From the NCBI GenBank assembly GCA_964609965.1, contig CAZSTS010000001.1:62001-126000 (forward strand): 64,000 nt of DNA. The letters run 5' to 3'. Origin of the DNA: JAHJDR01 sp964609965 (lineage in GTDB: Bacteria; UBA10199; JADGCS01). Shown in pieces: positions 1-8,038 of this stretch. The notes under the pieces are model-generated. The model was given only the letters and a program-made list of their open reading frames with translations. It was not told the origin of the DNA and did no database searches. A program made the position numbers and the translations under genes. How positions within the stretch are numbered: the stretch's first letter is position 1; the number at the start of each line of letters is the position of its first letter.

Positions 1-882
1 ATAACCCACACAGCAAAAATTCACACCATCGCCACAAGCTCCGCCTGTCATATTGCAGGCTGATGATGAACAAACACCTGGGGACACGGTTCCTGTACAA
101 TTACAATTTGAGCTTCCTTTCATAATTATGCAGTTTCTGGTCGAAACACAGGTGACTGAGCATTCCCCAGAATAAGTACAAGCTGTCCCTGTGATCTCCA
201 CTGTTTCTTCAGCTTCTTCGGATTCGTTTGTGGTGGAAACTGTTTGTGGTATTGTGACAGAATTGCCCACAATGACTTCAGAAGAGTCTATGTCGGCTAG
301 GTTTTGATCATTGCTGATTGCCATGTCAAAAAGATCAAGAGGATCATAAGCATTAGGAGTGGCAACCGGGGTGATATTGAGATCAAAGCCAATGGAATCG
401 CTTTCTTCATCAAGTGAGGCGGAAATACCTATCCATACCTGCCACGCCCCTTGGTCAGAATCAACGTCTTCAGATTGCGCGCAGAGAAAAGCCGTTGGCT
501 CACATTCTTCGTCTTTTGGGCACACGCTCATGCAAAATGTAGGCTGGTTTGAGTGAGGGTTTTCCCACTCAATAAACAATGGTGTGATTTCAGATGGATC
601 AGAAATCGTTAAGGATGAAGGTTGATTGGTGATTATAGGTATTGCTTCCAAATCACTAGCCGCTGGAAGAGGCTCTGTATAGGGAACGAGCTCTATTTCT
701 TCTCCATCTTCTGCGTAAAGAATGATGTTATCTAAAAAGCAGGTAAGATCATCCGAAGAGCAGGTGTCTTCTGATGTAGAAGGAAAAATAAAATTTTCGA
801 TGGAATCAGGTATAAGGGCTGAACAGGATAAATGGCAGACTAAAAAAAATCCTAAAATAAATGATGTAATAAACTTTTTCAT
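1..882 (-). CDS. Lipoprotein of unknown function, C-terminus cut by window edge
   Basis: Reading the minus strand from an ATG at 880-882 gives 294 uninterrupted codons to the window edge. The first 20 residues form a lipoprotein signal peptide (MKKF start, hydrophobic core, then LSC with the lipobox Cys near residue 20). The mature part is acidic and Ser/Thr-rich. Cysteines become frequent from about residue 225 (repeated CxC, CxxxC and CC patterns), suggesting a disulfide-rich extracellular module. I do not recognise a family. The next minus-strand gene (963-3191) is also a lipoprotein, and its stop lies only about 80 bases upstream of this start, so co-transcription is plausible. An exported, lipid-anchored surface protein is the safest description. 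Confidence 0.75.
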   Translation of the reverse strand, partial: MKKFITSFILGFFLVCHLSCSALIPDSIENFIFPSTSEDTCSSDDLTCFLDNIILYAEDGEEIELVPYTEPLPAASDLEAIPIITNQPSSLTISDPSEITPLFIEWENPHSNQPTFCMSVCPKDEECEPTAFLCAQSEDVDSDQGAWQVWIGISASLDEESDSIGFDLNITPVATPNAYDPLDLFDMAISNDQNLADIDSSEVIVGNSVTIPQTVSTTNESEEAEETVEITGTACTYSGECSVTCVSTRNCIIMKGSSNCNCTGTVSPGVCSSSACNMTGGACGDGVNFCCVGY

Positions 883-962
883 GAACTGATTTCAGCGATT
901 TAAGAAGAAATGAAGGGGAAAGCAATGAATAAGTTAATAGGAATAGTTAACAGGAATAGTTT

Positions 963-3191
963 TTACTGCACGACGCCGCCAATGACTGAAGGATCATCAA
1001 CAGAAGGTTTAGTTCCTATATCAGGTTCAGTGTATTGATTTTCTGGTGTGGTAAGATCTGTTGGCAGAGCCAGGCTGGAACAAGAAGAGGAGTCCAAAGA
1101 TGTCATGTATTCTTCAACAACCATGGCCTTTGTATAATATGTGGTTCCATTACAACTGATTTCAGTGCCATTGGGGATCGCAAAGAGAGAAGACCAATGC
1201 TCAAAATTTGAACTTGTATCTTCATTTAACTCATAGGGAATACCCCAAAGTTCACCTACGCCTGCATATTCTAGATAATATGTTCCGTACGTTGAATGTG
1301 TGTATGTACAAACAAGTGGTTCATCAAATTCCACAACATCTCCGTTGCTGTCTATGAGTGCCGTATATTTATTCCAGGATTCAGGTCCTGTCTCCCATTG
1401 GTATGTGATTTCAGCATCCCAAACATCCCAAGAATCTTCTAAGGCACTGGTGACTAAGTCTCCAGAAGCTAATCCCCAATAATAATAACTACCACTATCA
1501 ATCACGGCTCCAGAGGCAATTGTGACTTCATCTCCATTATAGGTTAACGAATAATCACTAGGGTCAAAAGTATATGTGTAGTAAATTTCACTTCCATAAA
1601 TAAAATCATACACTGTATCTAGAAATGGTGTTTCGTCATTAAGATCACTAGCGCTGAGGGCTCCCTTAGGGCATTGGTAATAACAGTAGAGGGTGAAAGG
1701 GCTGCTGTAATCATCAGGTGTAACAAGGGTCTCAATATCATATGTGATAGATGTTGCATCAGAAAGGCCTTCATAAGGCACAATAACAGTGACCGAACCG
1801 AAACTTTGTTTCCAAAGACTAATCCATTCATCAGTGTAAAATATAAGAGGTGTTTCACTCATAGCTATTGTTGTACAACCATCATCTCCACAAGATTCAT
1901 AAGCAGTCGCTACAAAATCAGTTCCATTCCATTTCACCCAGTAGGAATCTCCAATATAGTCCCAGTACATGAATGTCTCATCCTTGATTGAAGCAAGTGT
2001 GCTGGTGCTCGATGTGATTTTGGTTAATCTACCACCTCCCACAAGGGTAGTGTAATTCTGATCAGTACCTGCTAAGGTCATCCCTGATGTGACTTCAGTA
2101 TCATCTGAGAGCCAAATTCCATAGTAACTTGCATAACCATAAATATCTGTTCCTTGAGTAACAGAAAAGCCTCCATTGAGATCTACTTTTGCTCCATCAG
2201 AGTCATAAAGATTGTATTGCCAGACTGAGGAAGTATAATTTTGTCGATCAAGACAGTTATTAGAAGTTTTTGTATCTGAACCATCAACAGAATCAACTTT
2301 TGAGCGATAATAGTTGCTATCAAAAGCCACATAACTTGTCCGTACAAAATCAGCTGCTGTCTCGTAAGAATATGCCTTGCCTGAGTCAGCTGATGGATTC
2401 AACAGAGCATTGACGGTTTGATAGCTTGGTTCAGTCATATAAGGATTTGAGAGTGTCATTTGTAAAGTTGTTTCGCCAGAATCATTAGTTGTAGCAACAA
2501 TAAATCCTGTAAGGGCAGCAAGGCCATTACTATCATAGCCTGCTAAATCCATATGAAAGGAACCTAGAGGATTGTCATCGCTGGCCTCTTCTGTGATAGT
2601 CATTTTAGCTTTGATTTCATCAAGATCAGAGGTGGGGTCCTCAGAGCCATGGGTTGTTGTTGATGTGTTTTCAACCCAGATATTAATAACTTGATCTGCT
2701 GTGTCAGAGGCTCTTGTGCTATTCAGGATCCATCTTTCATAATTAATAGGTTTACCTGTTGATTGGTTTGTTGAGCTTGAGGCCTGGCTGCTATTGCGAT
2801 CGCATACATCGTAATTAATAAGAGCAGCATAAGCGCCTTCATTGATCATGCTATCAGATCGCGCTTGTTTGAGTGAGCATAAAATTATGTTCATTGTATC
2901 TAAAGCCTGCATTGACTCTTCATAGACATAATATTCTGTTTCATCTGTTAAATATTCTCCGGCAGTAGGGACTGCAAATTTTGAAATATTACCTAGAAAA
3001 CTATTCGTACTGGCAGATGCAATTGTTTCTTGAGGTGTAATATACGAAACTTGTTCTGGAATGGTTAAGGCATTAATTCCACTTGGTGTGTCTAAAGGAA
3101 TGGAAGCTGTTGGAGCGTTATTTCCACAAGCACCAGCACCAAAACAGATAAATAGACAGATAATGAAGAGGTTATTTAAACTGAACCTCAT
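963..3191 (-). CDS. Large lipoprotein of unknown function
   Basis: About 742 residues. I chose the ATG at 3189-3191 because a GAGGGG Shine-Dalgarno lies about eight bases upstream; a TTG six codons earlier would put that site inside the gene. The N-terminus has a short basic stretch, a hydrophobic core and a lipobox ending GAC followed by Gly-Asn, so the mature protein should be lipid-anchored. The rest is rich in Asp, Ser, Thr and Tyr, with many short Tyr-rich beta-like segments and scattered Cys, and no motif I can name. It resembles the large variable lipoproteins of uncultured deltaproteobacteria-like genomes. Function unknown. Confidence 0.8.
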   Translation of the reverse strand: MRFSLNNLFIICLFICFGAGACGNNAPTASIPLDTPSGINALTIPEQVSYITPQETIASASTNSFLGNISKFAVPTAGEYLTDETEYYVYEESMQALDTMNIILCSLKQARSDSMINEGAYAALINYDVCDRNSSQASSSTNQSTGKPINYERWILNSTRASDTADQVINIWVENTSTTTHGSEDPTSDLDEIKAKMTITEEASDDNPLGSFHMDLAGYDSNGLAALTGFIVATTNDSGETTLQMTLSNPYMTEPSYQTVNALLNPSADSGKAYSYETAADFVRTSYVAFDSNYYRSKVDSVDGSDTKTSNNCLDRQNYTSSVWQYNLYDSDGAKVDLNGGFSVTQGTDIYGYASYYGIWLSDDTEVTSGMTLAGTDQNYTTLVGGGRLTKITSSTSTLASIKDETFMYWDYIGDSYWVKWNGTDFVATAYESCGDDGCTTIAMSETPLIFYTDEWISLWKQSFGSVTVIVPYEGLSDATSITYDIETLVTPDDYSSPFTLYCYYQCPKGALSASDLNDETPFLDTVYDFIYGSEIYYTYTFDPSDYSLTYNGDEVTIASGAVIDSGSYYYWGLASGDLVTSALEDSWDVWDAEITYQWETGPESWNKYTALIDSNGDVVEFDEPLVCTYTHSTYGTYYLEYAGVGELWGIPYELNEDTSSNFEHWSSLFAIPNGTEISCNGTTYYTKAMVVEEYMTSLDSSSCSSLALPTDLTTPENQYTEPDIGTKPSVDDPSVIGGVVQ

Positions 3192-3505
3192 TATATAGTC
3201 CCCTCTCAAAAATTCCGACTCTTCTAATTCTAACGCAATATGTTTTCATGTGGGTTCATCTACAACACCATGAATTCCATATTCCCCTAAGATATTGAAG
3301 CAATATGCATGCCAGAATCTGCAAATAAAAAGGGCAGAAAATACGGAATGTTACTGAATTATTCAATACTTAGAGGCAAAACTTGCCTATAAAATACAGA
3401 TATTAACTGTAAAATTCCTAATAAAGTGTACTTGGATAGGAATGAGGAAACTTCATAATAACGTCATACTTGCTTGTCCTTTATCTTCTTGATAACGGCG
3501 TGCGT

Positions 3506-4519
3506 ATGAAAACCACTGAAGCCATAAAACTTTTATCAAATAAACAAAGTCTAAAAACCTCTGAAATCCAATTGGTTTTTGATGATATCTTTATGGGTAA
3601 GGTTGTTGATGATGATGTAAGACGTTTTTTGGTTTTATTGCATGAAAAGGGTGAGTCATTTGAAGAAATCCTTGGAGCTGTCAAATATCTCAGAGCCAAG
3701 GGCAAAAGCCTTTCTTGTTCCTGTCCAAACCTAATTGATTGTTGTGGTACTGGTGGGGATCAGAAAAACACATTTAATATTTCTACAGCAGTATCCTTTG
3801 TTTTGGCAGGAGCAGGTTGCACTGTTGCCAAACACGGAAATCGCGCTATGAGTTCACAGTCAGGGTCTGCTGATATCCTCACAGAATTAGGTGTGGGTAT
3901 TCAGTCAGATACCTCAGTCGACAAAAAATGCCTTGAGGAGCTTGGTATAGGATTTCTTTTCGCCCCTGATTATTATCCACTCATGAAGAAAGTGGCTTCA
4001 ATTCGAAAGTCCATTCCACACAGAACGATCTTTAATATTTTGGGCCCACTTTTGAATCCAGCTGGGGCAAAAAAACAACTCATTGGTGTTTTTGATACGA
4101 CTTTTGCACCGGTCATGGCTAGAGTTCTTCAGGAAACAGGGAGTGAATCAGCTGTTGTTGTGACAGCCAAGGATGGCACTGATGAGTTCAGTCTTGTTTG
4201 CGATAATGATGTGGTTCAACTAGCGGGTAATGAAATCAAAGAGTTTTCCTTTGATCCTCGTGAATCTGGGTATCCTTATTGCACTGTCGAAGATCTTAAG
4301 GGTGGTACTGCCAAAGAAAATGCAGATAGACTGAAAAAATGCCTAAAAGGTCATTCCATGCCGCTTGATCATGTTGTTCACATCAATTCTGCATGGGGAC
4401 TGATTGCGGCTGGAAAAGCAGATAGTTTATTAGAAGGACTTCTCATGGCCCAGGAATCTATCTCGAGTGGCAGGGCGTATCAGAAGTTAGAGGGATTGAT
4501 TGAGATGACAAAAGGTTGA
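3506..4519 (+). CDS. trpD: Anthranilate phosphoribosyltransferase
   Basis: Catalyses transfer of phosphoribose from PRPP to anthranilate, the second committed step of tryptophan synthesis, in the cytoplasm. The 337-residue product has the usual family length. It carries the signature blocks CGTGGD (PRPP/phosphate binding), NISTA, and KHGNRAMSSQSGSAD followed by ILTELG. The start at 3506 gives the normal N-terminal helix (MKTTEAIKLL); the open frame extends 12 codons further but without a better ribosome site. trpC and trpF follow in the same direction, about 2 kb downstream, separated by two genes on the opposite strand. trpE, trpG, trpB and trpA are not in this window. Confidence 0.95.
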   Translation: MKTTEAIKLLSNKQSLKTSEIQLVFDDIFMGKVVDDDVRRFLVLLHEKGESFEEILGAVKYLRAKGKSLSCSCPNLIDCCGTGGDQKNTFNISTAVSFVLAGAGCTVAKHGNRAMSSQSGSADILTELGVGIQSDTSVDKKCLEELGIGFLFAPDYYPLMKKVASIRKSIPHRTIFNILGPLLNPAGAKKQLIGVFDTTFAPVMARVLQETGSESAVVVTAKDGTDEFSLVCDNDVVQLAGNEIKEFSFDPRESGYPYCTVEDLKGGTAKENADRLKKCLKGHSMPLDHVVHINSAWGLIAAGKADSLLEGLLMAQESISSGRAYQKLEGLIEMTKG

Positions 4520-4563
4520 GCCTACGCGCCAACGAACCAATGCGCCTACGTAAGAGTTATAGG

Positions 4564-5541
4564 CTAAATTGATGAGGAATCTTTTTTAGAAAAGGTCATC
4601 AAGAGTAACCCAATTCCAATCCACACAACACCGCGTACTCTACGAATCAAAGAGAATATCACACCTACGGTTGCTCCTAAAGTGAGGAGTTTAAATAAGA
4701 TATAATGGCTTCCTTCTGCAGCACCAATGGCTAACGGTATGAAGGAGAAGAGAAAGTTAACAAGTTGATTCATGGACTGAATCACAAAGGCAGTGATGAA
4801 ATCAATGTGATAGCCTAAGACATAAAGAATAACTATCGCATCAAGGGCGTTGATTATTCTTGCTAGGAAGTGAAAGAAAAAACACAAGGCGAAATTTGTT
4901 TTATTCTTCTTATAGAGATTTAAAATTAACTGGTCGATTTCTTCTGCATGGCTCAATTTATCTTCGATGTTTTTGATGGGGATTCTAAAAAACATGAGCA
5001 GGGATAAGAGTTTTCGGACCAGGCCTTTTTTTTGAAGAAATATCACCAAAAACAATAACAGGATAACGATCAATATAGAAGCACCCGCTATGATTTTAAC
5101 TGACAGAGGCATTTCGATAATGAAAAGAGATAATAAAAATCCAATGGCAATGAATTGAATGCTGGTGAGGTGCTTGATTGTGTTATCAACAATCAATGTC
5201 GAAATGATGTGTTTTGTTTGCATTTTGCTCGAAAGCAAAACGCCTTTGATTGATTCACCAGCAATTTGCAAAGAGGGTGTGGCATTATTAATGGCTTCAC
5301 CACAAATCTGAGCATGCAATAATCTGAAAACAGATATTTTTTTATCCAATAAATAATGCCATCCCAAACTGTCTGAGAAATACCAGAAAATATTCATGAG
5401 AGCGATGGGTATGAAATACCAACCGACTTTAGCAATGGCTTCTTTGATGGCTGTGAGCCCAATTTTATTGAGAATGAAGCAGAAAAAGGTAAATCCTATA
5501 ATTAGGAAGATAAGCTTTATTTTTGAGGTTTTTTTAGCCAT
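4564..5541 (-). CDS. Flippase-like integral membrane protein (LPG synthase TM-domain / UPF0104 family)
   Basis: A 325-residue protein with about eight hydrophobic segments. The block GEAINNATPS with following GESIKG resembles the characteristic core of the lysylphosphatidylglycerol-synthase transmembrane region family (YbhN/AglD-like), which moves or presents lipid-linked substrates at the inner membrane. No catalytic aminoacyl-transfer domain is fused. The start codon overlaps the end of the upstream radical SAM gene by eight bases, so the two are probably translationally coupled and work together. The pair sits between trpD and trpC on the opposite strand. The substrate cannot be read from sequence. 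Confidence 0.8.
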   Translation of the reverse strand: MAKKTSKIKLIFLIIGFTFFCFILNKIGLTAIKEAIAKVGWYFIPIALMNIFWYFSDSLGWHYLLDKKISVFRLLHAQICGEAINNATPSLQIAGESIKGVLLSSKMQTKHIISTLIVDNTIKHLTSIQFIAIGFLLSLFIIEMPLSVKIIAGASILIVILLLFLVIFLQKKGLVRKLLSLLMFFRIPIKNIEDKLSHAEEIDQLILNLYKKNKTNFALCFFFHFLARIINALDAIVILYVLGYHIDFITAFVIQSMNQLVNFLFSFIPLAIGAAEGSHYILFKLLTLGATVGVIFSLIRRVRGVVWIGIGLLLMTFSKKDSSSI

Positions 5542-6463
5542 AGGATCTCAATTTATCGTATTTGGAGCAGGTTTTTACACATCCGATAGTGCAATTTTGT
5601 TCACAAGATTTTACCGTATAAAATTGTTCTTTCAAGTCATCTAAGGTGTAATCACTAAGCTTCTTTTGCCATTCTTCTCGTTGTTGTGAACACCACGAAA
5701 CCATACCATGTTCATCCACATAGAGATAGCGAGATCCTGCCCGGCATTTAAAAAAGGTGTCTTTGCCTTCGATTTGCTTATCAGTGTCTGAGGAGCTGTG
5801 AAAAAGCCTTTTTTTAACGTGTTTTTTGATTTCGTGATACACAGAAAGGTCTTCGGGTGTGAGTTTTACTTGTCCTTCATCGTCATGCAAAACAAGGACT
5901 CTGGGAATAAAGCCGAGCGTATCTTTTGTAAACCGGATCACTTGCAGCACTTCTTTGGGCGGGGCAGCGCCCACAACAGTATTGATCACAACTTTAAATT
6001 TAGCGTATTTGGCAGCTAAAATGAGCTTTTCTTTAAGTTTGCTGAGAACTTTCTGGGTCATCTCAGTGGGCTCTACTCCATCTATGCTTATTTGAAGGTG
6101 AGTGAGTCCAGCCTGATTGAGCCTAAGAATTATTTCTTTTGTGAGTAAAAAACCATTTGTGATGAGCATTCTGGCAAAAAAACCAAGATCAGTTGAGTAT
6201 TGTACTAGAGAGATGATGTCTGGGTGCAATAAAGGTTCTCCACCGCTGAACTCAATGGCGATTGTGCCAAGCTCCCAGATCTTTTGAATTCGCTCTTTAA
6301 TGACTGTTGTTTCGACAGGCCTTGAAACCTGGTCATATTCATTACAATAGCCGCATTTAAGGTTACATCTCCTGGTGGGAACTATTTGAACCAGAAAAGG
6401 TGAGTATTTTAACTGGTTTAAAAATGAGATAGGGATCTTTCTTCTTTTTATTAGTGTACTCAA
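5534..6463 (-). CDS. Radical SAM / SPASM-type protein
   Basis: A 309-residue protein with the radical SAM cluster motif CNLKCGYC near residues 33-40, the EFSGGEPLLHPD block that follows it in this superfamily, and a Cys-rich C-terminus (single Cys in a CRAG block, WCSQQ, then CEQNCTIGCVKTC). The C-terminal cysteines look like a SPASM/twitch-type auxiliary iron-sulfur site. The start appears to be TTG with no clear Shine-Dalgarno. It is co-encoded with a flippase-like membrane protein, overlapping by eight bases. Radical SAM/SPASM proteins modify peptides, sugars or lipids; the target here is unknown. No short precursor peptide is obvious next to it. Confidence 0.85.
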   Translation of the reverse strand: MSTLIKRRKIPISFLNQLKYSPFLVQIVPTRRCNLKCGYCNEYDQVSRPVETTVIKERIQKIWELGTIAIEFSGGEPLLHPDIISLVQYSTDLGFFARMLITNGFLLTKEIILRLNQAGLTHLQISIDGVEPTEMTQKVLSKLKEKLILAAKYAKFKVVINTVVGAAPPKEVLQVIRFTKDTLGFIPRVLVLHDDEGQVKLTPEDLSVYHEIKKHVKKRLFHSSSDTDKQIEGKDTFFKCRAGSRYLYVDEHGMVSWCSQQREEWQKKLSDYTLDDLKEQFYTVKSCEQNCTIGCVKTCSKYDKLRSYG

Positions 6464-6591
6464 TGTTTTGGACTCATACTGAGCCGTATAAGGTTAGTCA
6501 ATCAGCTGAGATGAGAGTGGCATTGGCCAAATTTCATGGTTTTTTTTATTTTCTAGACGCTAGACGCTTATTATCGTAAGTTCGGCAAACA

Positions 6592-7362
6592 ATGTTAGAT
6601 AAAATCATCAAACATAAACTCCTCGAACTAAAATCAACTAGGTGCCAGGTACCTCAAAAAGATCTCGAAAAGAGGGCAAAAGATACTGAGCCAGCTTGTG
6701 ATTTCTTGCAGAACTTCAACGAGAACGACATTAACATTATAGCTGAATTTAAGCGCGCTTCACCCTCTGTCGGTGATATTCGAAAAGATGCCATTGCTAG
6801 CGAAATTGCCAAGATTTATGAAGAAAATGGTGCCAAGGCTGTCTCTGTCTTAACGGATTCGCATTTTTTCAAGGGTTCTTTGCAAGATCTTAAAAATGTC
6901 AAAGAGGGCATTCAATTGCCTGTATTACGTAAGGATTTTATCCTAGCTGAGTATAATATATATGAGGCCAGGGCTTTTGGGGCAGATGCTGTACTTATTA
7001 TTGTCTCTGCTATTGATGATTATCAATTGAAAGACTATACGGATTTGGCTTATGAGCTCGGCATGACAGCTCTGGTAGAGGTCCATAGCCAAGAAGAGCT
7101 TAAGAAAATATTAAGTCATGACTTGAGATTGATAGGTATAAACAATCGAAATCTAAAGACATTCAAAACTGATATTGAAACAACTCTTCAAGCTTTACCT
7201 CTTATCCCAGAAGGTAAGAGAGTTATTTCAGAATCTGGTTTAGATAGTCATGATAAGATATTAAAACTTAAAGAAAATGGCGTTGATGGTTTTCTCATTG
7301 GTGAGACATTGATGAAGGCTGAAAATATTGCGAACAAACTGAAAGAACTTCAGGGTTCTTAA
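6592..7362 (+). CDS. trpC: Indole-3-glycerol phosphate synthase
   Basis: Ring-closing decarboxylation of carboxyphenylamino-deoxyribulose phosphate to indole-3-glycerol phosphate in tryptophan synthesis. The 256 residues form a complete TIM barrel: IIAEFKRASPS (catalytic Lys on beta 1), VLTDSHFFKGS, LRKDFI (catalytic Lys), GINNRNL and SESGL are all present. trpF follows 27 bases downstream, so the two form an operon. The N-terminal helix is encoded partly by a short palindromic repeat (6641-6653) that also surrounds the REP transposase at 60.7 kb. Confidence 0.95.
   Translation: MLDKIIKHKLLELKSTRCQVPQKDLEKRAKDTEPACDFLQNFNENDINIIAEFKRASPSVGDIRKDAIASEIAKIYEENGAKAVSVLTDSHFFKGSLQDLKNVKEGIQLPVLRKDFILAEYNIYEARAFGADAVLIIVSAIDDYQLKDYTDLAYELGMTALVEVHSQEELKKILSHDLRLIGINNRNLKTFKTDIETTLQALPLIPEGKRVISESGLDSHDKILKLKENGVDGFLIGETLMKAENIANKLKELQGS
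6641..6653. repeat. REP-core copy inside trpC
   Basis: GGTGCCAGGTACC occurs here within codons 17-21 of trpC. The 12-base core GGTGCCAGGTAC recurs at 60519-60530, 60544-60555 and inverted at 61446-61457, flanking the REP-associated transposase. A chance 12-mer match is possible, but four copies in 64 kb is more than expected. Confidence 0.6.
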
Positions 7363-7389
7363 TTTTGGAATTAGACAAAGAGAAGAGTT

Positions 7390-8016
7390 ATGTCCATTCA
7401 AGTAAAAATATGTGGAATCACAAATATTGATGATGCTCTCGATGCAGTTGAGCTTGGTGCTGACTATTTAGGACTAAATTTTTATCCAGATTCAAAAAGA
7501 TTTATTAAACCAGAGGAATTAAAGAAGATTATTAATGAAATTCCCTTCTCAATAGCCAAGGTAGGGATTTTTGTTAACATGAATGAGCAATTTGTTATTG
7601 ATGTAGCCACGCAGTTTAATTTGGATTTCCTACAATTTCACGGGGATGAGACGCCTGAATTTTGCAATCAATTTGGTAGACCTTATATCAGAGCAATTCG
7701 ACCAAAAAACAAAAAAGACATCGAAGGATTAGATGCTTACAAAGCTGAGTTTTATCTGGTAGATTCCTTTGTTCAAGATGCCTTTGGTGGTACAGGCGTC
7801 GTGAGTAATTGGGATATTGCGCGTGAGGTTCAAGAAAAATATGGAAAGATCTTTCTCTCAGGTGGTCTCACAACAGAAAACATCGAAATGGCTATTAATT
7901 CAGTAAAACCCTTTGCTGTGGATGTGGCCAGTGGTGTGGAACTGAGCCCTGGCAAGAAAGATTATCATAAGATAGAAGAGTTTATTAAGAAGGTGAAAAG
8001 AGTTGATGGTAGCTAG
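7390..8016 (+). CDS. trpF: Phosphoribosylanthranilate isomerase
   Basis: Amadori rearrangement of phosphoribosylanthranilate in tryptophan synthesis. The 208-residue TIM barrel begins VKICGIT (catalytic Cys on beta 1), has FHGDETPEF, the catalytic Asp in LVDSF, GGTG for phosphate binding, and LSGGL with VDVASGVE near the end. A purine-rich ribosome site (AAAGAGAAGAG) precedes the ATG. It follows trpC by 27 bases and ends 22 bases before der, in a stretch of repeated TAGCTAG sequence. Confidence 0.95.
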   Translation: MSIQVKICGITNIDDALDAVELGADYLGLNFYPDSKRFIKPEELKKIINEIPFSIAKVGIFVNMNEQFVIDVATQFNLDFLQFHGDETPEFCNQFGRPYIRAIRPKNKKDIEGLDAYKAEFYLVDSFVQDAFGGTGVVSNWDIAREVQEKYGKIFLSGGLTTENIEMAINSVKPFAVDVASGVELSPGKKDYHKIEEFIKKVKRVDGS

Positions 8017-8038
8017 TAGCTAGTAGCTGGTGTTAAGA

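Noticed and set aside
359..556. 65-codon plus-strand frame
   Set aside because: It is antisense to the intact minus-strand lipoprotein reading frame that covers 1-882 without a stop.
5534..6463. RiPP cluster built on the radical SAM/SPASM protein
   Set aside because: No short precursor-like gene, peptidase or exporter lies beside it; the only partner is a flippase-like protein.
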